Assembly (NCBI GenBank): GCA_030512295.1
Contig: JAULSR010000003.1
Span: 2,170,001-2,234,000 of the forward strand
Source of the DNA: Bombardia bombarda
Taxonomy: Eukaryota; Ascomycota; Sordariomycetes; Sordariales; Lasiosphaeriaceae
Length of the DNA: 64,000 bases
Direction: 5' to 3'
Shown here: positions 1-11,360 of the stretch, one piece after another
Position numbering within the stretch: position 1 is the stretch's first letter
Layout of the letters: each line of letters starts with the position of its first letter
Translations under genes and position numbers: made by a program
Notes under the pieces: generated by a model
The model's database searches: none
The model's input: the letters and a program-made list of their open reading frames with translations, nothing else
What the model was told of the DNA's origin: nothing

Positions 1-288
1 GGTTTTACTCGATATTTACTCGATAGTTACTCGATCAAAACTCAGCAGCCTTGCAACTGCCATTCAGGTACCAGCCGGAAATGGAAGGACGTCGAGTCGG
101 GTACGATTGCCCGGGTTGGATCGGAGCAGCCCACCATATCGCTGCAATCGCTTGTGCGCGCGCGACAGCCCTACGATTGGCCAGCAACCAAGGGGAACCG
201 GGGCGTGGGACATGTCAGTCAAAGAGGGATGGCTCCATCATACCGCGGCTACTTCCGACTAACACCACGCAGCCAATGAGGGCTCGAT

Positions 289-857
289 GATAAGACCAGG
301 GTGGGACGATGGCAGCGGTCCTTCATCCCGTCACTCTGGACCCTATCCGTATCTTGATAAGGACCCAGAGGAGGACCGACATGATTGTTCTCTCTCCCTT
401 GCGGCACCCCACACACGGGAATTCTGGGCGTAAGTCCAACAGTTGTCATGCAGCCAGTATAAGAAACAAGGGACTCATGGGACACCGACGGGGGCATCGG
501 GAGTCTGGGGAGAGCGTTGGACTGCGCACAGCCAGGTACTGGTACTGGTACTGGTACTGGTACTGGTACGGGGGGGTGGGCGAGAAGCGGTGGAGTTCCT
601 TGGTGTGTTGACAAGGCTCATCGTTGTTCGAACTTGTAGTTAAACAGCCCGTTTCCCTTTGGTTCCTGGCAGATCTTTTTCTCCCATTGCCTTGCATCCC
701 AATACCCAAATACCCATTCTTGGAACTCGCTGCATGCTCAGGAGACCTCTTTGTCCATATCGAATGCTCACCTCATCTCACCACACACCACCACCACCAC
801 CACCACCTTCCCCTTCTTATCAACCTTCCACCCCTCCACCCCGCGGCCAGCGATAAG
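289..857. promoter_or_regulatory. GATAAG (AreA/NIT2-type) site cluster upstream of allantoinase
   Basis: GATAAG occurs at 289-294 and 356-361 (plus strand), 816-821 (minus strand, read as CTTATC) and 852-857 (plus strand). The last two are 31 bp apart and 122-164 bp before the allantoinase ATG. GATA factors AreA/NIT2 activate purine-catabolism genes in fungi and bind such paired sites. The sites are seen directly; control by nitrogen status is inference. Confidence 0.5.
535..569. repeat. GGTACT hexanucleotide array
   Basis: Five full tandem copies of GGTACT plus a partial sixth. In one frame it reads as alternating Trp-Tyr, which creates spurious open frames here. It is a simple repeat in non-coding DNA. 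Confidence 0.9.
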
Positions 858-979
858 CCTGCATCTGCCTGCCTCACTGAGCCCGTTATATCCGGACCCT
901 GCCCTCTTCTCTCGAATAAACTTCACTGTGGTCCTTGCTCTTGATTGATCTCCCTAATCATTATCCAAACATCACAACA

Positions 980-2651
980 ATGTCTGCCGACTCCAGCAGC
1001 GGGCCCCTCGTGGTCCTGGTCTCGTCAAGGACCGTCATCACCCTTCCCGACGACTCGTTGTTGCTGACGCCAGCCACGCTGACGCTCTCGCCAACAACGG
1101 GCAAGATCGTGTCCATCATCCCCTCCATCGTCTCCAGGACAGCATTCCCGCCATCAACCTCATACACAGACTACAGCCCAAGGTTACTCCTCCCCGGCCT
1201 GGTCGACGCTCACGTCCATCTCAATGAGCCGGGACGCACAGAATGGGAGGGCTTCGCCTCGGGGACGAGGGCAGCGGCCTCAGGCGGCGTCACCACCGTC
1301 ATTGACATGCCCCTGAACGCCATCCCCCCCACCACCACACTCGCGGGGTTCAAGGAGAAGCTCGCAGCCAGCCAGGGCCAATGCTGGGTCGACGTCGGCT
1401 TCTATGGCGGCGTAATACCCGGCAACGCGCACGAGCTGCTGCCGCTTGTCGAGGCTGGCGCGCGCGGCTTCAAGGGATTCCTCATAGACTCTGGAGTAAG
1501 TTCAAATCGTCAATCTCCCTACCCAACACTGAATCAGTCAGCTGACCACACACACCACACAGGTCGAAGAATTCCCCGCCGTATCCTCCACCGACATCGC
1601 CCTGGCCATGACCACCCTCAAAGACACGCCCACAACCCTCATGTTCCACGCCGAGATGATCCCGCCCATCGCCGACTCGGTCGGCGACGCCGTCCAGCAA
1701 TCCGAGCCCCCGCTCGCGCCGCGCGGCGAGCTCAGCAGCTACAGCACCTTCCTCGAGTCGCGCCCGCCCGCCTTCGAGACGTACGCGGTCGAGGAGATCC
1801 TGTCGCTGGCGCCGCTCGCGCCGGCCCTGCACCTGCACATCGTGCACCTGTCGGCCGTCGAGTGCATCCCGATCCTCAAGCAGGCGCGCGCGAGCGGCGT
1901 CAACATCACGGCCGAGACGTGCTTCCACTACCTCGGCTTGCACTCGGACGGCATCGAGGACGGCGACACGCGGCACAAGTGCTGCCCGCCCATCCGCTCC
2001 GAGACGAACCAGGACCGGCTCTGGGCCGAGCTTGGTGCTGAGGATACGTGCATCAGGACGATCGTGTCGGATCACTCGCCGTGCACGCCGGAGCTGAAGC
2101 TGCTGCCGGAGCATCTGCAGCATGTGGAGGAGGAGAGTTATCGGACGAATATGCATCATTCGGACTCAGGCATCGACATGACGCTGCCGGGGGATGATGG
2201 CATTGATGCCCGGCTCAAGGTTGAAGGGCAAGGCGACTTCTTCGCCGCGTGGGGCGGCATCTCGTCGGTCGGTCTGGGCCTGCCGATCCTGTACACGGCG
2301 GCGGCGGAGCGCGCGGCGCGCGGGGACGTGGTGCCGTCGATTGTGGACATTGTCCGGCTGTGCTCGCAGGCGACGGCGAAGCAGGTCGGGCTGGCGCACC
2401 GCAAGGGCGGGCTCAAGGCTGGTATGGATGCTGATGTGTGTGTGTTCGATGATGCGGACGAGTGGACGCTGCACACGGGGGATATGCGGTGGAAGAACAA
2501 GTGCTCGCCGTGGGAGGGGCATACGTTCAAGGGACGGGTGCAAGAGACGTGGTTGAGGGGAAGCAAGGTGTTTGAGCTGGATGGCGCTCATGGGGGGTTT
2601 GTGGCGGGCAGACCGGTTGGGGAGGCGATTGTGGAGAGGAGGACTGCGTGA
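980..2651 (+). CDS. DAL1: Allantoinase (DAL1-type, two exons)
   Basis: Allantoinase hydrolyses the allantoin ring to allantoate, the first ring-opening step of allantoin use in purine catabolism. Exons are 980-1495 and 1563-2651, with a 67-nt intron (GTAAGT...CAG). The spliced product is 534 residues, somewhat longer than yeast Dal1 (about 460). Cyclic amidohydrolase signatures are complete: the metal-binding HVH at residues 78-80 within DAHVHLNEPGRTEWEG, the presumptive carboxylated lysine K165 in GFKGFLID, a metal-binding His at about 201 (MFHAEM), HIVHLS, and the late Asp in SDHSPCTPELK. The ATG at 980 follows ACAACA and is the first in frame. Codon use is strongly GC-biased in exon 2. GATAAG sites upstream suggest nitrogen control. 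A dihydroorotase or dihydropyrimidinase is less likely given the SDHSPC segment and overall pattern. Confidence 0.93.
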
Positions 2652-3580
2652 GGGGTCGGGGTTCATGGGGTTCTTTCTGGGTTGGCGATGGATGCATTTT
2701 TGGAAGGGGACTGCATGTAACAGGTTTTTTAGTTTGTTTAGTATAGATGGACATAGATGATGGAGCAGACATGCTTACCATCATGGAGTTTGGCCACAGG
2801 CTGGAGTATGGGCTGGTTTTGTGTTGATATGCATGCTCTTGATGAGCGACACCGCCCAAGACCTGCCTGAAAGGTGAGAACTTAGGGATAGAATAGGTTG
2901 CAAGGGCGTGTGTCAAATGAATGAAAGAACAAGGCATTTTAAAGATGAGATCGTGGTTGATGTGAAGTTGTGCCTGGAGATGATGAAATATGCACGAGAG
3001 GTGGTGCAGACGTTCGTGTGCTTGCTGCTGCCAATCACCTCATTTTCTATTGGGACAGCTGGATGTCCATCAGCTGGCGTCAGGCCGGCAGCAAGGTTTG
3101 TACTCTTATCTTGATTTACGGCCATTTAGAGATTTTATGCTTGTGCTGACTTGAAATGATCTCTTCCCGAGCAAAAGTCTTGTTGACATTTGCTGATCGA
3201 GGTTCGAGCACGTCGTCGGCCTTGAAACGCCAGACGACAAGGATCTTGTCCCATTTGACGCCAGCCGACGGCATGGATGCCATCCACGTGAGAATGTGGT
3301 AAGCTGTCGATCTTCGACTGCACCCCGAATTACTTGATACCCTGTCACTCGTATTTCGTTCTCAACATGCGTAGGGGAAGCCAAGCAAGGGATTTTGGGT
3401 GCTTTAAATGAGTTGGTGGAGACGGAGATATGGCCGCTAAGAACTCAAGGCCCGCGTGTGCCGCATTCCGGCTGCGCCTTCCACTTGGGCCAAGCAAATG
3501 GAAGCTGAAGGTGGCGGGCGTGGCTTGCGCAGCGGTCGCATGGTTTCTGGCAAATTAATTACCAGAGCTGGTCGCTCCTG

Positions 3581-3634
3581 AGCCCAATTACGCTGCGCGT
3601 ATATACGGGTTATGTAATACCGTGTAATTGGGCT
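3581..3634. repeat. Inverted repeat enclosing CGG-N11-CCG
   Basis: Arms AGCCCAATTAC (3581-3591) and GTAATTGGGCT (3624-3634) are perfect reverse complements with a 32-nt spacer. The spacer contains CGG (3606-3608) and CCG (3620-3622) separated by 11 nt, the geometry of some Zn2Cys6 regulator sites. No reading frame crosses it convincingly. Function is unknown. Confidence 0.7.
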
Positions 3635-4287
3635 TCAGATCAGGTCTTGTGTGCCAGCGTGTTTTTCAGGTCGTTCGTGGTTCGTGATGGCCAGCCAAGA
3701 TTGAAGCTAAAGGATAGCCCAGATGCAAAGGAACCATCTCAAGGACTGCGAGGGATGCACTCGTATGCTGTATGTAAATCCAGCGTCTGCAGGGCGCAGG
3801 CACGTCTCGGTAGAGAAAATAAACGACAGCGTTTTGATTCCATCCTTGGTCAACAACACCGAAATAGCAATGCATGTGCAGTAGAGGATCCCAGAAGACG
3901 GGCGCGGGTTTAGCTCCATTTGTGCCAATTGACGTGTTGCTGGGCCTGGTGGCTTGGGGGCGTGCCTGGGTCCGTCCAGGTTGCTCGGGTCCAGTTGCTT
4001 GGCCTCCCTGGTTCGCCTAGCTAGGCCGGCTCGTCACCTCTCCTACCACCACCTACGGCCTTCGGTGCAAACACTGACCGTCCAATTTCTCCTCCCGTTC
4101 TCTCCCATTCAATCCGCCATTGCCATTTCGCCCAGGCACACACCTTCAATTCGTCGACGCATCAGAACCCATCGCCGCGCGAGTATCGAGTCTCGTTCGA
4201 TATTTATTTGCTGCTGCGGAACATACCTGGTCGGCCCCGAAGCCGACGCCGACACCGACACTGAATCATCCGACAGTCTGCCCGCCC

Positions 4288-4617
4288 ATGACCACTGTTT
4301 TTGCGAGTTGCGCTTTTGGGAGGTCCCCGCCAAGCTTCCCCTTCCTCTCCTAAAGATCCCGCCGCCCAGACCACCACCAACCCAAACGACTGCCCGCCCA
4401 TCAACAGGCGGGAACCATAAACCCCCCATTGAAACCTAAGGTACCTGCCTGCCTTGCCTTATTTACAACCTTATCACAATCGAGCCCGCCAGCCTGCCCC
4501 CTTCTCGCAGCTGCCGGGACGATCCCGACACCGACAACACCATCTTGGCGAACCGACGCTCTCAATCGACTGCCCTGCCGCCCAAGCATGTGCGCGGTCG
4601 CAACCCGCGGCCTATAA
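4288..4617 (+). promoter_or_regulatory. Two short upstream ORFs in the MSS4 leader
   Basis: An ATG at 4288 opens a 21-codon frame ending at 4353, and an ATG at 4588 opens a 9-codon frame ending at 4617, 54 nt before the proposed MSS4 start. If the leader is transcribed unspliced, these uORFs could reduce initiation on the main frame. The transcript start is unknown, so this is inference. Confidence 0.4.
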
Positions 4618-4670
4618 CTCCCGACAACAAAAACATCACCCATTGAGTAGCCTTTACCTGCACGTCCTGG

Positions 4671-7600
4671 ATGCATCTGGCCCCCGAGATGCCCTCCTTC
4701 CTGCCCGACGAGAACTCGCCAATTTACTCGCAGTCCTCGGGCATCGTCCACCTCGACCCTGCCGCCCGCTACGGCCTGTCCCAGGAAAAGGTCAATGGGC
4801 ACATTTCCCGCCAGCCTCAGCCGCGCACCTCTAATGAGAGCTTCGACGAAAGCAGCTCGACTCACTCGACCCACACTTCCGAGGCTTCTGACAGACAGCA
4901 GCAGCAGCAGCGGCAGCAGCAGCACGAGGTGAATGGGGACAGCTCGCCGCCCACGAGCATGAATCCCCTGACAAACGGAAATTCCGGCGGACCACCGGTG
5001 GCCAATGGGCTGGCTCGAAATGATGCCGGAAGCAGGAAACCCGTGCCAAATGGCAAGAACACGACTTTGGTGGATCGGACGCTCGTCTCGCCAGATTCTG
5101 CGCGTAGGCCAAACGAAGACAGCGAGCTGACGCCGGGGCTGAGGGACGCCGCCGACCCGCGAATGTCGATGGGATCTGGGACGACTCGCAATTCCTGGCA
5201 GCAGTCGGCCCCCGCCGAGGTGTACTTGCATCCCGTGAGCAAGGGGGATGTTCGCTCTGTTGAGAACGGCCTGTCGGCCCATGGCACCAGCACTTCATCC
5301 TTGGCTCCTGGATCCCCGAATCCCGACCCGAGTGCCAGGAACCAGCAATCGCCGCCACATCGCTACTCCTCTCCCCCAGTATACAACGGCCTCGGGCCCA
5401 GTCCCACCTCGTCTGGAGCGTTGCCGCCACCGCCTGGCGGTGGGATAAAGCATCGCCACACGCTAGAGGTTCCCAAAGCCACAAGTGGTCGTGGATCTCG
5501 CGACGGCATAGACACGGGCTTTTCGAGCGGCCGCTTTTCGCCAACCGGAAACGCAGCGGGGGGGCGTAGGGCGTCGCTTAGTCTAGCTAGGAGGAACACG
5601 CGATCTCTGCATTCAGACTTGCCGCGAGATGAGGTGGTTCCCGACGAGGATGCGCTGCGATGGGCCGAGGCATATAGGCAGAAACGAGCGAGCAAGAGGA
5701 AGAAGAGGGAGGTCGAGGACGATGACAGAGTGCTGGTCGGGACAAAGGTGGACGAGACGCACGCCAACTGGGTCACGGCTTATAACATGTTGACGGGCAT
5801 CCGTGTTTCGGTGTCCCGGACAAACGCGAAACTTGACCGCCCGCTGACAGACGCCGACTTTGAGGCCAAGCAAAAATCGACGTTCGATATGTGAGTACAC
5901 CCGCTCGGTGAAGAATATGCAGGACAACTGGAGCTAATGTTTGACAGTGCCGGAAACGAGCTGGTCCCTTCGGCCAAATATGACTTCAAATTTAAGGACT
6001 ACGCGCCCTGGGTGTTCCGTCACCTGCGTGCGCTTTTCCGCCTGGATCCGGCCGACTATCTCATGTCATTGACTGGGAAGTATATACTGTCGGAGCTGGG
6101 ATCCCCGGGCAAGAGCGGGAGCTTCTTTTACTTCTCCCGCGACTACAAGTATATCATCAAGACGATACACCACGCCGAGCACAAGTTTCTCCGCAAGGTG
6201 CTGAAGGACTACTATCAACACGTCACCGACAACCCAAACACTCTCCTCTCGCAGTTCTACGGCCTCCATCGTGTCAAGATGCCATATGGCAAGAAGATTC
6301 ACTTTGTCGTCATGAACAATTTGTTTCCCCCACACCGCGATATCCACCAGACATTCGACCTAAAGGGCTCTACTGTTGGGCGAGAGTACAAGGGCGATGA
6401 TATGGAAAAGAACCCGAGGGTGACGTTGAAGGATCTGAACTGGCTCCGGCGGCAGCAGAACCTTGAACTCGGCATCCAGAAGAAGCAGCTCTTTCTTGAA
6501 CAGCTGAGCAAGGATGTCCGTCTGCTACAGAAGTTAAAAATCATGGACTACTCGCTGCTGGTGGGTATCCATGACATGGATAGGGGGAACGAGGAGAACC
6601 TGCGAGACAAGACGCTACGCGTCTTTAACCCGGGCGGGGACGTCCCTGATGAATTCGACCCCCATTCGGTGCTCATGCGGACACCGTCAAAGCTAGAGAC
6701 TCAGCGCAAGGCAAGGGAATTGCGGCAGATGATCAAGTCTGAGCGGCCTGTTCCGATGGGGGAGACGAGCAACCGGATGCCCGACGAGCTTAGAGAGGGG
6801 CAGAACCGGCCCGGGTTTGTCTTCAACCAGGACGATGGTGGATTCCGGGCAACCCACGAGGATAACACGCCAGGGGATGAGATATACTACTTGGGAGTGA
6901 TTGACTGCCTCACTCACGTAAGCGAAGCGCCGCGGATTCTTTTGGGATGTCATGCTAACTGCGCTATAGTACGGGATCATCAAGAAGCTCGAACACTTTT
7001 GGAAAGGATTTTCCAGCGATCGCAGACAAATCTCTGCCTTGCCGCCACAGGAATATGGTGAGAGGTTCCTGAACTTTATTAACGGCATCACCATGTCTCA
7101 GGAGGAGGCCATTCGGGTGAAGCAGGAGAGGGATGCTGCTGCTGCTGCCGAGGCGGCCGCGGCGGAAGAGCAGCAGCTACGCCTAGAACGCCAGTCGTCA
7201 GGCGTCATCCCACCCGCTCCCACCTATAAGCCTCCTCCCCCTCCTCCCTCGCGTTTGCTTTCGGGCCACAAATCACCCGAGGTGGCGGCTACGATGCAAA
7301 AGGCCGAACACGAGGCTCGCAAGCCAGAAAGACACGGCACCCCAGAGGATGAGATTCCCGACAGGACGCTCCGCACTACGCTCTCCCCTAATGGAGGCAC
7401 CTCTGGAAACACTAAGCATGGCCATGGGCCTACCTCTCCAGCGGCTGAGCGAAGAGACCATGCGAGCCAGAGCATCCTGCCGATAGTGGAGGAGGCTGCC
7501 GAGGGCGGTTCTACCGGGGATCGCAGTCGCAGCAGCCATATTAGTAGTATCATGACGGAGAGCGACTGTCGGCCCCTGACGCCGGCCAAGGACGGCGTAG

Positions 7601-7896
7601 AGCTAGAACCTGGGTTCGGCAATCCTCTTCTGCGGGGACATGGTAGCAGTCACAGAGGACGCGGACCACCAACGCCGCCAAAGACGGGATATGGGCAGGG
7701 CGCGCCCGTCAGATCTGATGGTGCTGATAGCGGATATGGAATCGGCGGCCTCGTGGGAAACAGCAATGGCGACCTCAGGAGCGCCACGGGGTCGCAAAAG
7801 TCCAACAGTCGGATCCCGATCGGCCGCGACAGTCTGGACAAGGCGCTACCCCCTCTTCCAAACATGAACTCGCCGCCCACCCAGGGCGTGTCGTAG
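4671..7896 (+). CDS. MSS4: Phosphatidylinositol-4-phosphate 5-kinase (MSS4/its3 type, three exons)
   Basis: The enzyme makes PtdIns(4,5)P2 from PtdIns4P at the plasma membrane, controlling actin, endocytosis and wall signalling. Exons are 4671-5890, 5948-6917 and 6970-7896 (introns 57 and 52 nt), giving 1038 residues. Residues 1 to about 330 are low-complexity, Ser/Pro/Asn-rich with a Gln tract. The PIPK core spans about 340-770: the lysine segment YKYIIKTIHHAEHKFL, the DLKGSTVGR loop, KIMDYSLLVGIHDM, and the closing GVIDCLTHYGIIKKLEHFWK restored exactly by the second intron. A Pro/Ser-rich tail with an Ala/Glu coiled stretch follows (about 775-1038). Another in-frame ATG at 4689 could be the start instead. 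Two uORFs lie in the leader. Confidence 0.93.
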
Positions 7897-9260
7897 GACG
7901 ATGCCCTCGAGACGACGCTCGACGGTTGCCGAGATGTGGAAGTACAGGAACGCACAAGACGCGAGGATGAAGAGGCGACGCAGAAGGAAGAGTGGGAGCT
8001 GGTGCGAGATTTATTTTTAGAGTCTATAATGGTACCAAGCGACGACACGAGGTCAAGCTTTCCAAGCAGGAGGCCGAAGAGGACGCGTTCGGGAGCGTGT
8101 GCGAGAGTGACGGATGCTACTACTACAGATGCGGATGCGGATGAACGAGACGGGCGGCGGTGGCGTATGAGACAGGCCACCTATTGATTTTCTTTTTTTT
8201 TTTCCTTTTTTTTGCTTTTTGCCCATCATCATCAACCCCCTGTTCCCCCTTGTTGTTTACTTGAAAAAGACATGATACCACCGTTTTGCGCGTCAAAAAC
8301 AGCATTTAAATTTTTAAACTCTTTTTTTTTTGTTTTCCTTGTTTTCTTCTTCTCCCCCTTATGCCCGTTCTTGTTAGTTGTTTCCTTTGTCGATTATTAC
8401 ATACATTACATACTCAGCATTCTGGTCCGGGTTTTCGTCTGTCTGTTCATCCGTCTCGTCGTTGGATTGATCACTTGTATTTTCCTCATTGTCCTTTTTT
8501 CTCCATCATCATCATCACCACCACCATCAGCATCTGGGGAGCCGAGGGGGAGGGTTGAATTGCGTTGCCATGGTAATTACTAGGGTATCTTGCCTACCTA
8601 CCTCTAGTCCGAGATGAAATCGATTGTTGAGAACCCAACGCCAGACCAGGTTGAAACGGGAGTGTGACAGCGGCGGAGGGCGGGTTGTGCGACCAGCCCC
8701 GGCTTGGATCGGGTGACGAACGATGAAGGCGATAATAACTTGGTTCTCCCTTCTGCGTTGTATTTTTCCTTTGGGGGATTGTGGTTTTGTGATGGTGGTG
8801 GGACAGTGGTGGGATGGCTAGATAGTTTTCTGATCGGGTTGGTTGGTTGGTTGGTTGGTTGGGTGCATTGTAAGGAGCCGTTTTCATACAGCCGAAGAAC
8901 AAGAAGAAGGCGGCCTGGGGGGGTAAAACCAGGAAGAGAGGGAGGGAAGCCCTTTGATTTAGTGGCGGATGTATATAGCTACCAAGATACCTTATAGACT
9001 ACATTTGTGATGGTGAGATGAGGGTTGTTTCTTTCTGTGCTGGAAGTATGATGGACACTCGCTCGTTGCTGGTTGATTTGTCTGCAGAACACACAATGCG
9101 CAGGTAAATGGCAGAAACAAAGGAGTGAGTAATGTTTGACCGAGCTGCTGCTTAATTCATAACGCCGTATCCCCGATGCCCGCCCCCCTTTCTTGTACTA
9201 CCACAAGTATGTTTTACACTATATCGACAAAATTTCCACCCTACCTATCCATACTGTCCC
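7897..9260. other. Intergenic region between MSS4 and COA6
   Basis: No gene supported. It holds a T-rich run (about 8186-8220), AT-rich DNA typical of a 3' UTR/terminator, CCTACCTACC (8593-8602) and a GGTT tetranucleotide array (about 8837-8860). The genes on either side are convergent, so this is probably two 3' ends back to back. Confidence 0.55.
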
Positions 9261-9682
9261 TCACTTGCGCTCCGCAAAGTCCGTGTTCACATCCAACCTG
9301 TTGGCCCCCTGGGCCTCGAGCTCCTTCAGCCGCGCTCTCTTTTGGATATCTTGGACCCTCCACTTCTTGAAATATGTAACCTATTAAAATAAAAGTCAGC
9401 CACTGTGCACAGTCAACTATGTTGCTGGGTAAGGTATACCCATTGTGTCGCGCAGTCGCGCTCAAAGACGGCCGACTCGCCCTTGCACGCCTTGGCCGCC
9501 GCCTTCTCGTCCTTGAGCGCATCCACAATGTTGTTGGTGTCGAGGCAGGCAAAGTAGCCGTCGCGGGCCTCCCAGCAGCGCTGGCGCTCGGCGCGCGTCG
9601 GGGCCACGGCGCCCGTCCGGATCTCGGTCGCCCGCTTGTCCTCTTCGCTGCCGCCGCCAGAGAAGTAGTCGAATAGGCCCAT
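9261..9682 (-). CDS. COA6: COA6-like cytochrome c oxidase assembly factor (two exons)
   Basis: A small mitochondrial intermembrane-space protein; the family helps deliver copper to Cox2 during complex IV assembly. Exon 1 is 9682-9440 and exon 2 is 9380-9261 on the minus strand, separated by a 59-nt intron, giving 120 residues, normal for fungal Coa6. The diagnostic cysteine pattern CX9C (C36, C46) then CX10C (C66, C77) matches Coa6 rather than the twin CX9C of Cox12. Exon 2 adds VTYFKKWRVQDIQKR and a charged C-terminus ending in FAERK; without splicing the frame stops early. Immediately upstream of the ATG the transcript strand is almost pure poly-A (9694-9722). It is divergent from SYS1. Confidence 0.87.
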
Positions 9683-10335
9683 ATTGTCTGTCGTTTTTTT
9701 TTTTTTGTTTTTTTTTTTTTCGTTGGTTTTTAAGGAGGGGGTTTGAGGTGTGGGCAGTGGGTGTTTGTTGTCGGCGCAGTTGTATTCGTGCTTAATCGAG
9801 CTTCAAGGACTTGTAAGACAAGCAAGGTCCCACAGGCGGGCCTGCCGCCATCCCGTCATTGGAGAAATCGGAACTCCACGTGATGGCAGAATGGATGACA
9901 TGGGGTCTCAGTTGAGGGCGGTGTGGCTGGACCGCAAGGGAAAGTGAGCGTTGCTTAGTACCAGAGACGTGTAATTACGAAAGACGATTTACCGTTACCA
10001 ATAAACTCAATAACGATAGCCACGTAGGTACGTACCTACCTGTTAATTTACCAACCATCAGGCGATTGAGGTTCTCGCCATCAACATCCATACCGCACCC
10101 AGTCCGCTTCGACAATACCACGATCCACGAGGAATCAACAGCCTTCCGCAGCAAGGAAGCAATGATTCCAAGATAGCAGCGGTATTATAGCTAGCCAGCA
10201 TCACATCGCACCGCAGACAACAACCACACAGAGCTTAGCTTCTTCTTCTTCAAGCTCATACAACACACACACAAGCGAATCCACATCCCTCCTTTCCTGA
10301 CGCGAAACAAGACCGCCGAGTCCTCGACCACAGCG
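9683..10335. promoter_or_regulatory. Shared divergent promoter region of COA6 and SYS1
   Basis: This 653-bp gap separates two genes transcribed away from each other. It contains the homopolymeric T/A leader next to COA6 (9694-9722) and a perfect 16-bp palindrome GTAGGTACGTACCTAC (10024-10039). A single ACGCG core lies about 37 bp before the SYS1 ATG. Confidence 0.5.
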
Positions 10336-11071
10336 ATGCCCCGCCGGCGACGGCCGCCCCGGGCCGGCGCGCTCACCGAGCTGCCCCCGCTCAAGCTGCT
10401 CGCCCAGATCGCCGCGCTGCAGGGCCTCTACTACGCCGCCGCCCTCGTGCTCATGTGCTTCACCGCGCTGGTGGCCGGCACGGGGTTCAGCGCCGACCTC
10501 GTCTTTGGCTGGAGCGCCGTGCGCGGCGACACGACCCAGGGCTGGCTGATGGGCTTCATCTGGGTTCTCGACGGGGGTCTGTTGATGTAACGTGTTTCTA
10601 TCGTATTCGTCCCATGCCCATCCCATGCATGCGCTGACCCGTATTCTCTCAACAACCAGGTCCCTCGCCATCATCCTCCTCATCGGCCGCTCCAAGCTCG
10701 TGCTGGACTTCTCCCTGTCGCTGCACGCCATCCACCTGGTCGTCGTCACCCTCTACACGGGACAGCTACCGTTCAACACGGCGTGGTGGCTCTCGATGGC
10801 GGCGGCGAGCGCGGTGTCGGTGGCGCTCGCCACCTGGGGGTGTCGGTATCGGGAGCTGAAGCCCATCTCGTTTGGGGGGAATGGCGGCGGCAGAGCGAAT
10901 GCTGCTGCCTCGCGGGACGATGGCGGAGAGAGCGGCGCGCAGGGGACTGACGCGCCAGGCGGCGATGATGATGACGAAGACGGCTTTACGCGCGGCAGGG
11001 GTCGCGGGCGGGGAAGGGACGGGGCTGGCGAGTACGAGATGGTCAAGATGAATGGCGCTGCAGAGAGGTAG
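10336..11071 (+). CDS. SYS1: SYS1-like Golgi integral membrane protein (two exons)
   Basis: Sys1 is a Golgi membrane protein that recruits the small GTPase Arl3 and supports endosome-Golgi traffic. Exons are 10336-10586 and 10660-11071 (intron 73 nt, GTAACG...CAG), giving 220 residues. The first half has PPLKLLAQIAALQGLYYAAA, RGDTTQGWLMGFIWVLDGG and four predicted membrane segments overall. The second has KLVLDFSLSLHAIHLVVVTL, PFNTAWWLSMAA and TWGCRYRELKPISFGG, all characteristic of the family. After the last membrane span there is a Gly/Asp/Arg-rich cytosolic tail with an acidic DDDDED patch. The donor overlaps the TAA that would end an unspliced product after residue 84. Confidence 0.9.
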
Positions 11072-11360
11072 CAAGAGGAATAGGCTCATTATCGTTATAA
11101 GGGTGGTTCTCGGCTGGACAGCTGTGTCCACGGCATCGCATGCAACGGCGTTTTGGTTGTACAATTATCTGTACAATGGTGGGCAATGAATCACGGCTTT
11201 GGGTTATAGATCTAGAAATTCAACATGAACAGCGTCAGTTTATTTGATACTTCAAGTGTTCAGCCTCAACTGAGTGTTTGTCCGGGATATGCGGTCCACG
11301 ATTGTATTATTGGTTGGGAAGCAAACTGTGAGTTTTAGGAGATATTACAAGGTATTCTGG

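Larger units (their letters stand above)
1..979. other. 5' flank of allantoinase, no gene
   Basis: No convincing coding region. The longest open frames run through simple repeats and have no coherent protein character. The stretch holds a GGTACT hexanucleotide array (535-569), an ACC triplet array (787-807), GATAAG sites (listed separately) and a pyrimidine-rich leader just before the allantoinase ATG at 980. Confidence 0.6.
2652..4670. other. Intergenic region and MSS4 leader
   Basis: No open frame here looks coding. From about 3950 the plus strand becomes pyrimidine-rich, as expected for the promoter and 5' leader of the downstream lipid kinase. A perfect 11-bp inverted repeat (3581-3591 and 3624-3634) and two short upstream open frames are listed separately. 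Confidence 0.55.

Noticed and set aside
309..611. Open frame with Trp-Tyr alternation near the left edge
   Set aside because: It is created by the GGTACT simple repeat; the flanks show no coding character.
1482..2159. 225-codon minus-strand open frame inside allantoinase
   Set aside because: Arg/Leu/Val-rich shadow of the GC-rich allantoinase exon on the other strand.
3954..4439. 161-codon open frame before MSS4
   Set aside because: Pyrimidine-rich leader sequence, no proper ATG at its start, Pro/Arg/Ser/Thr composition typical of untranslated DNA.
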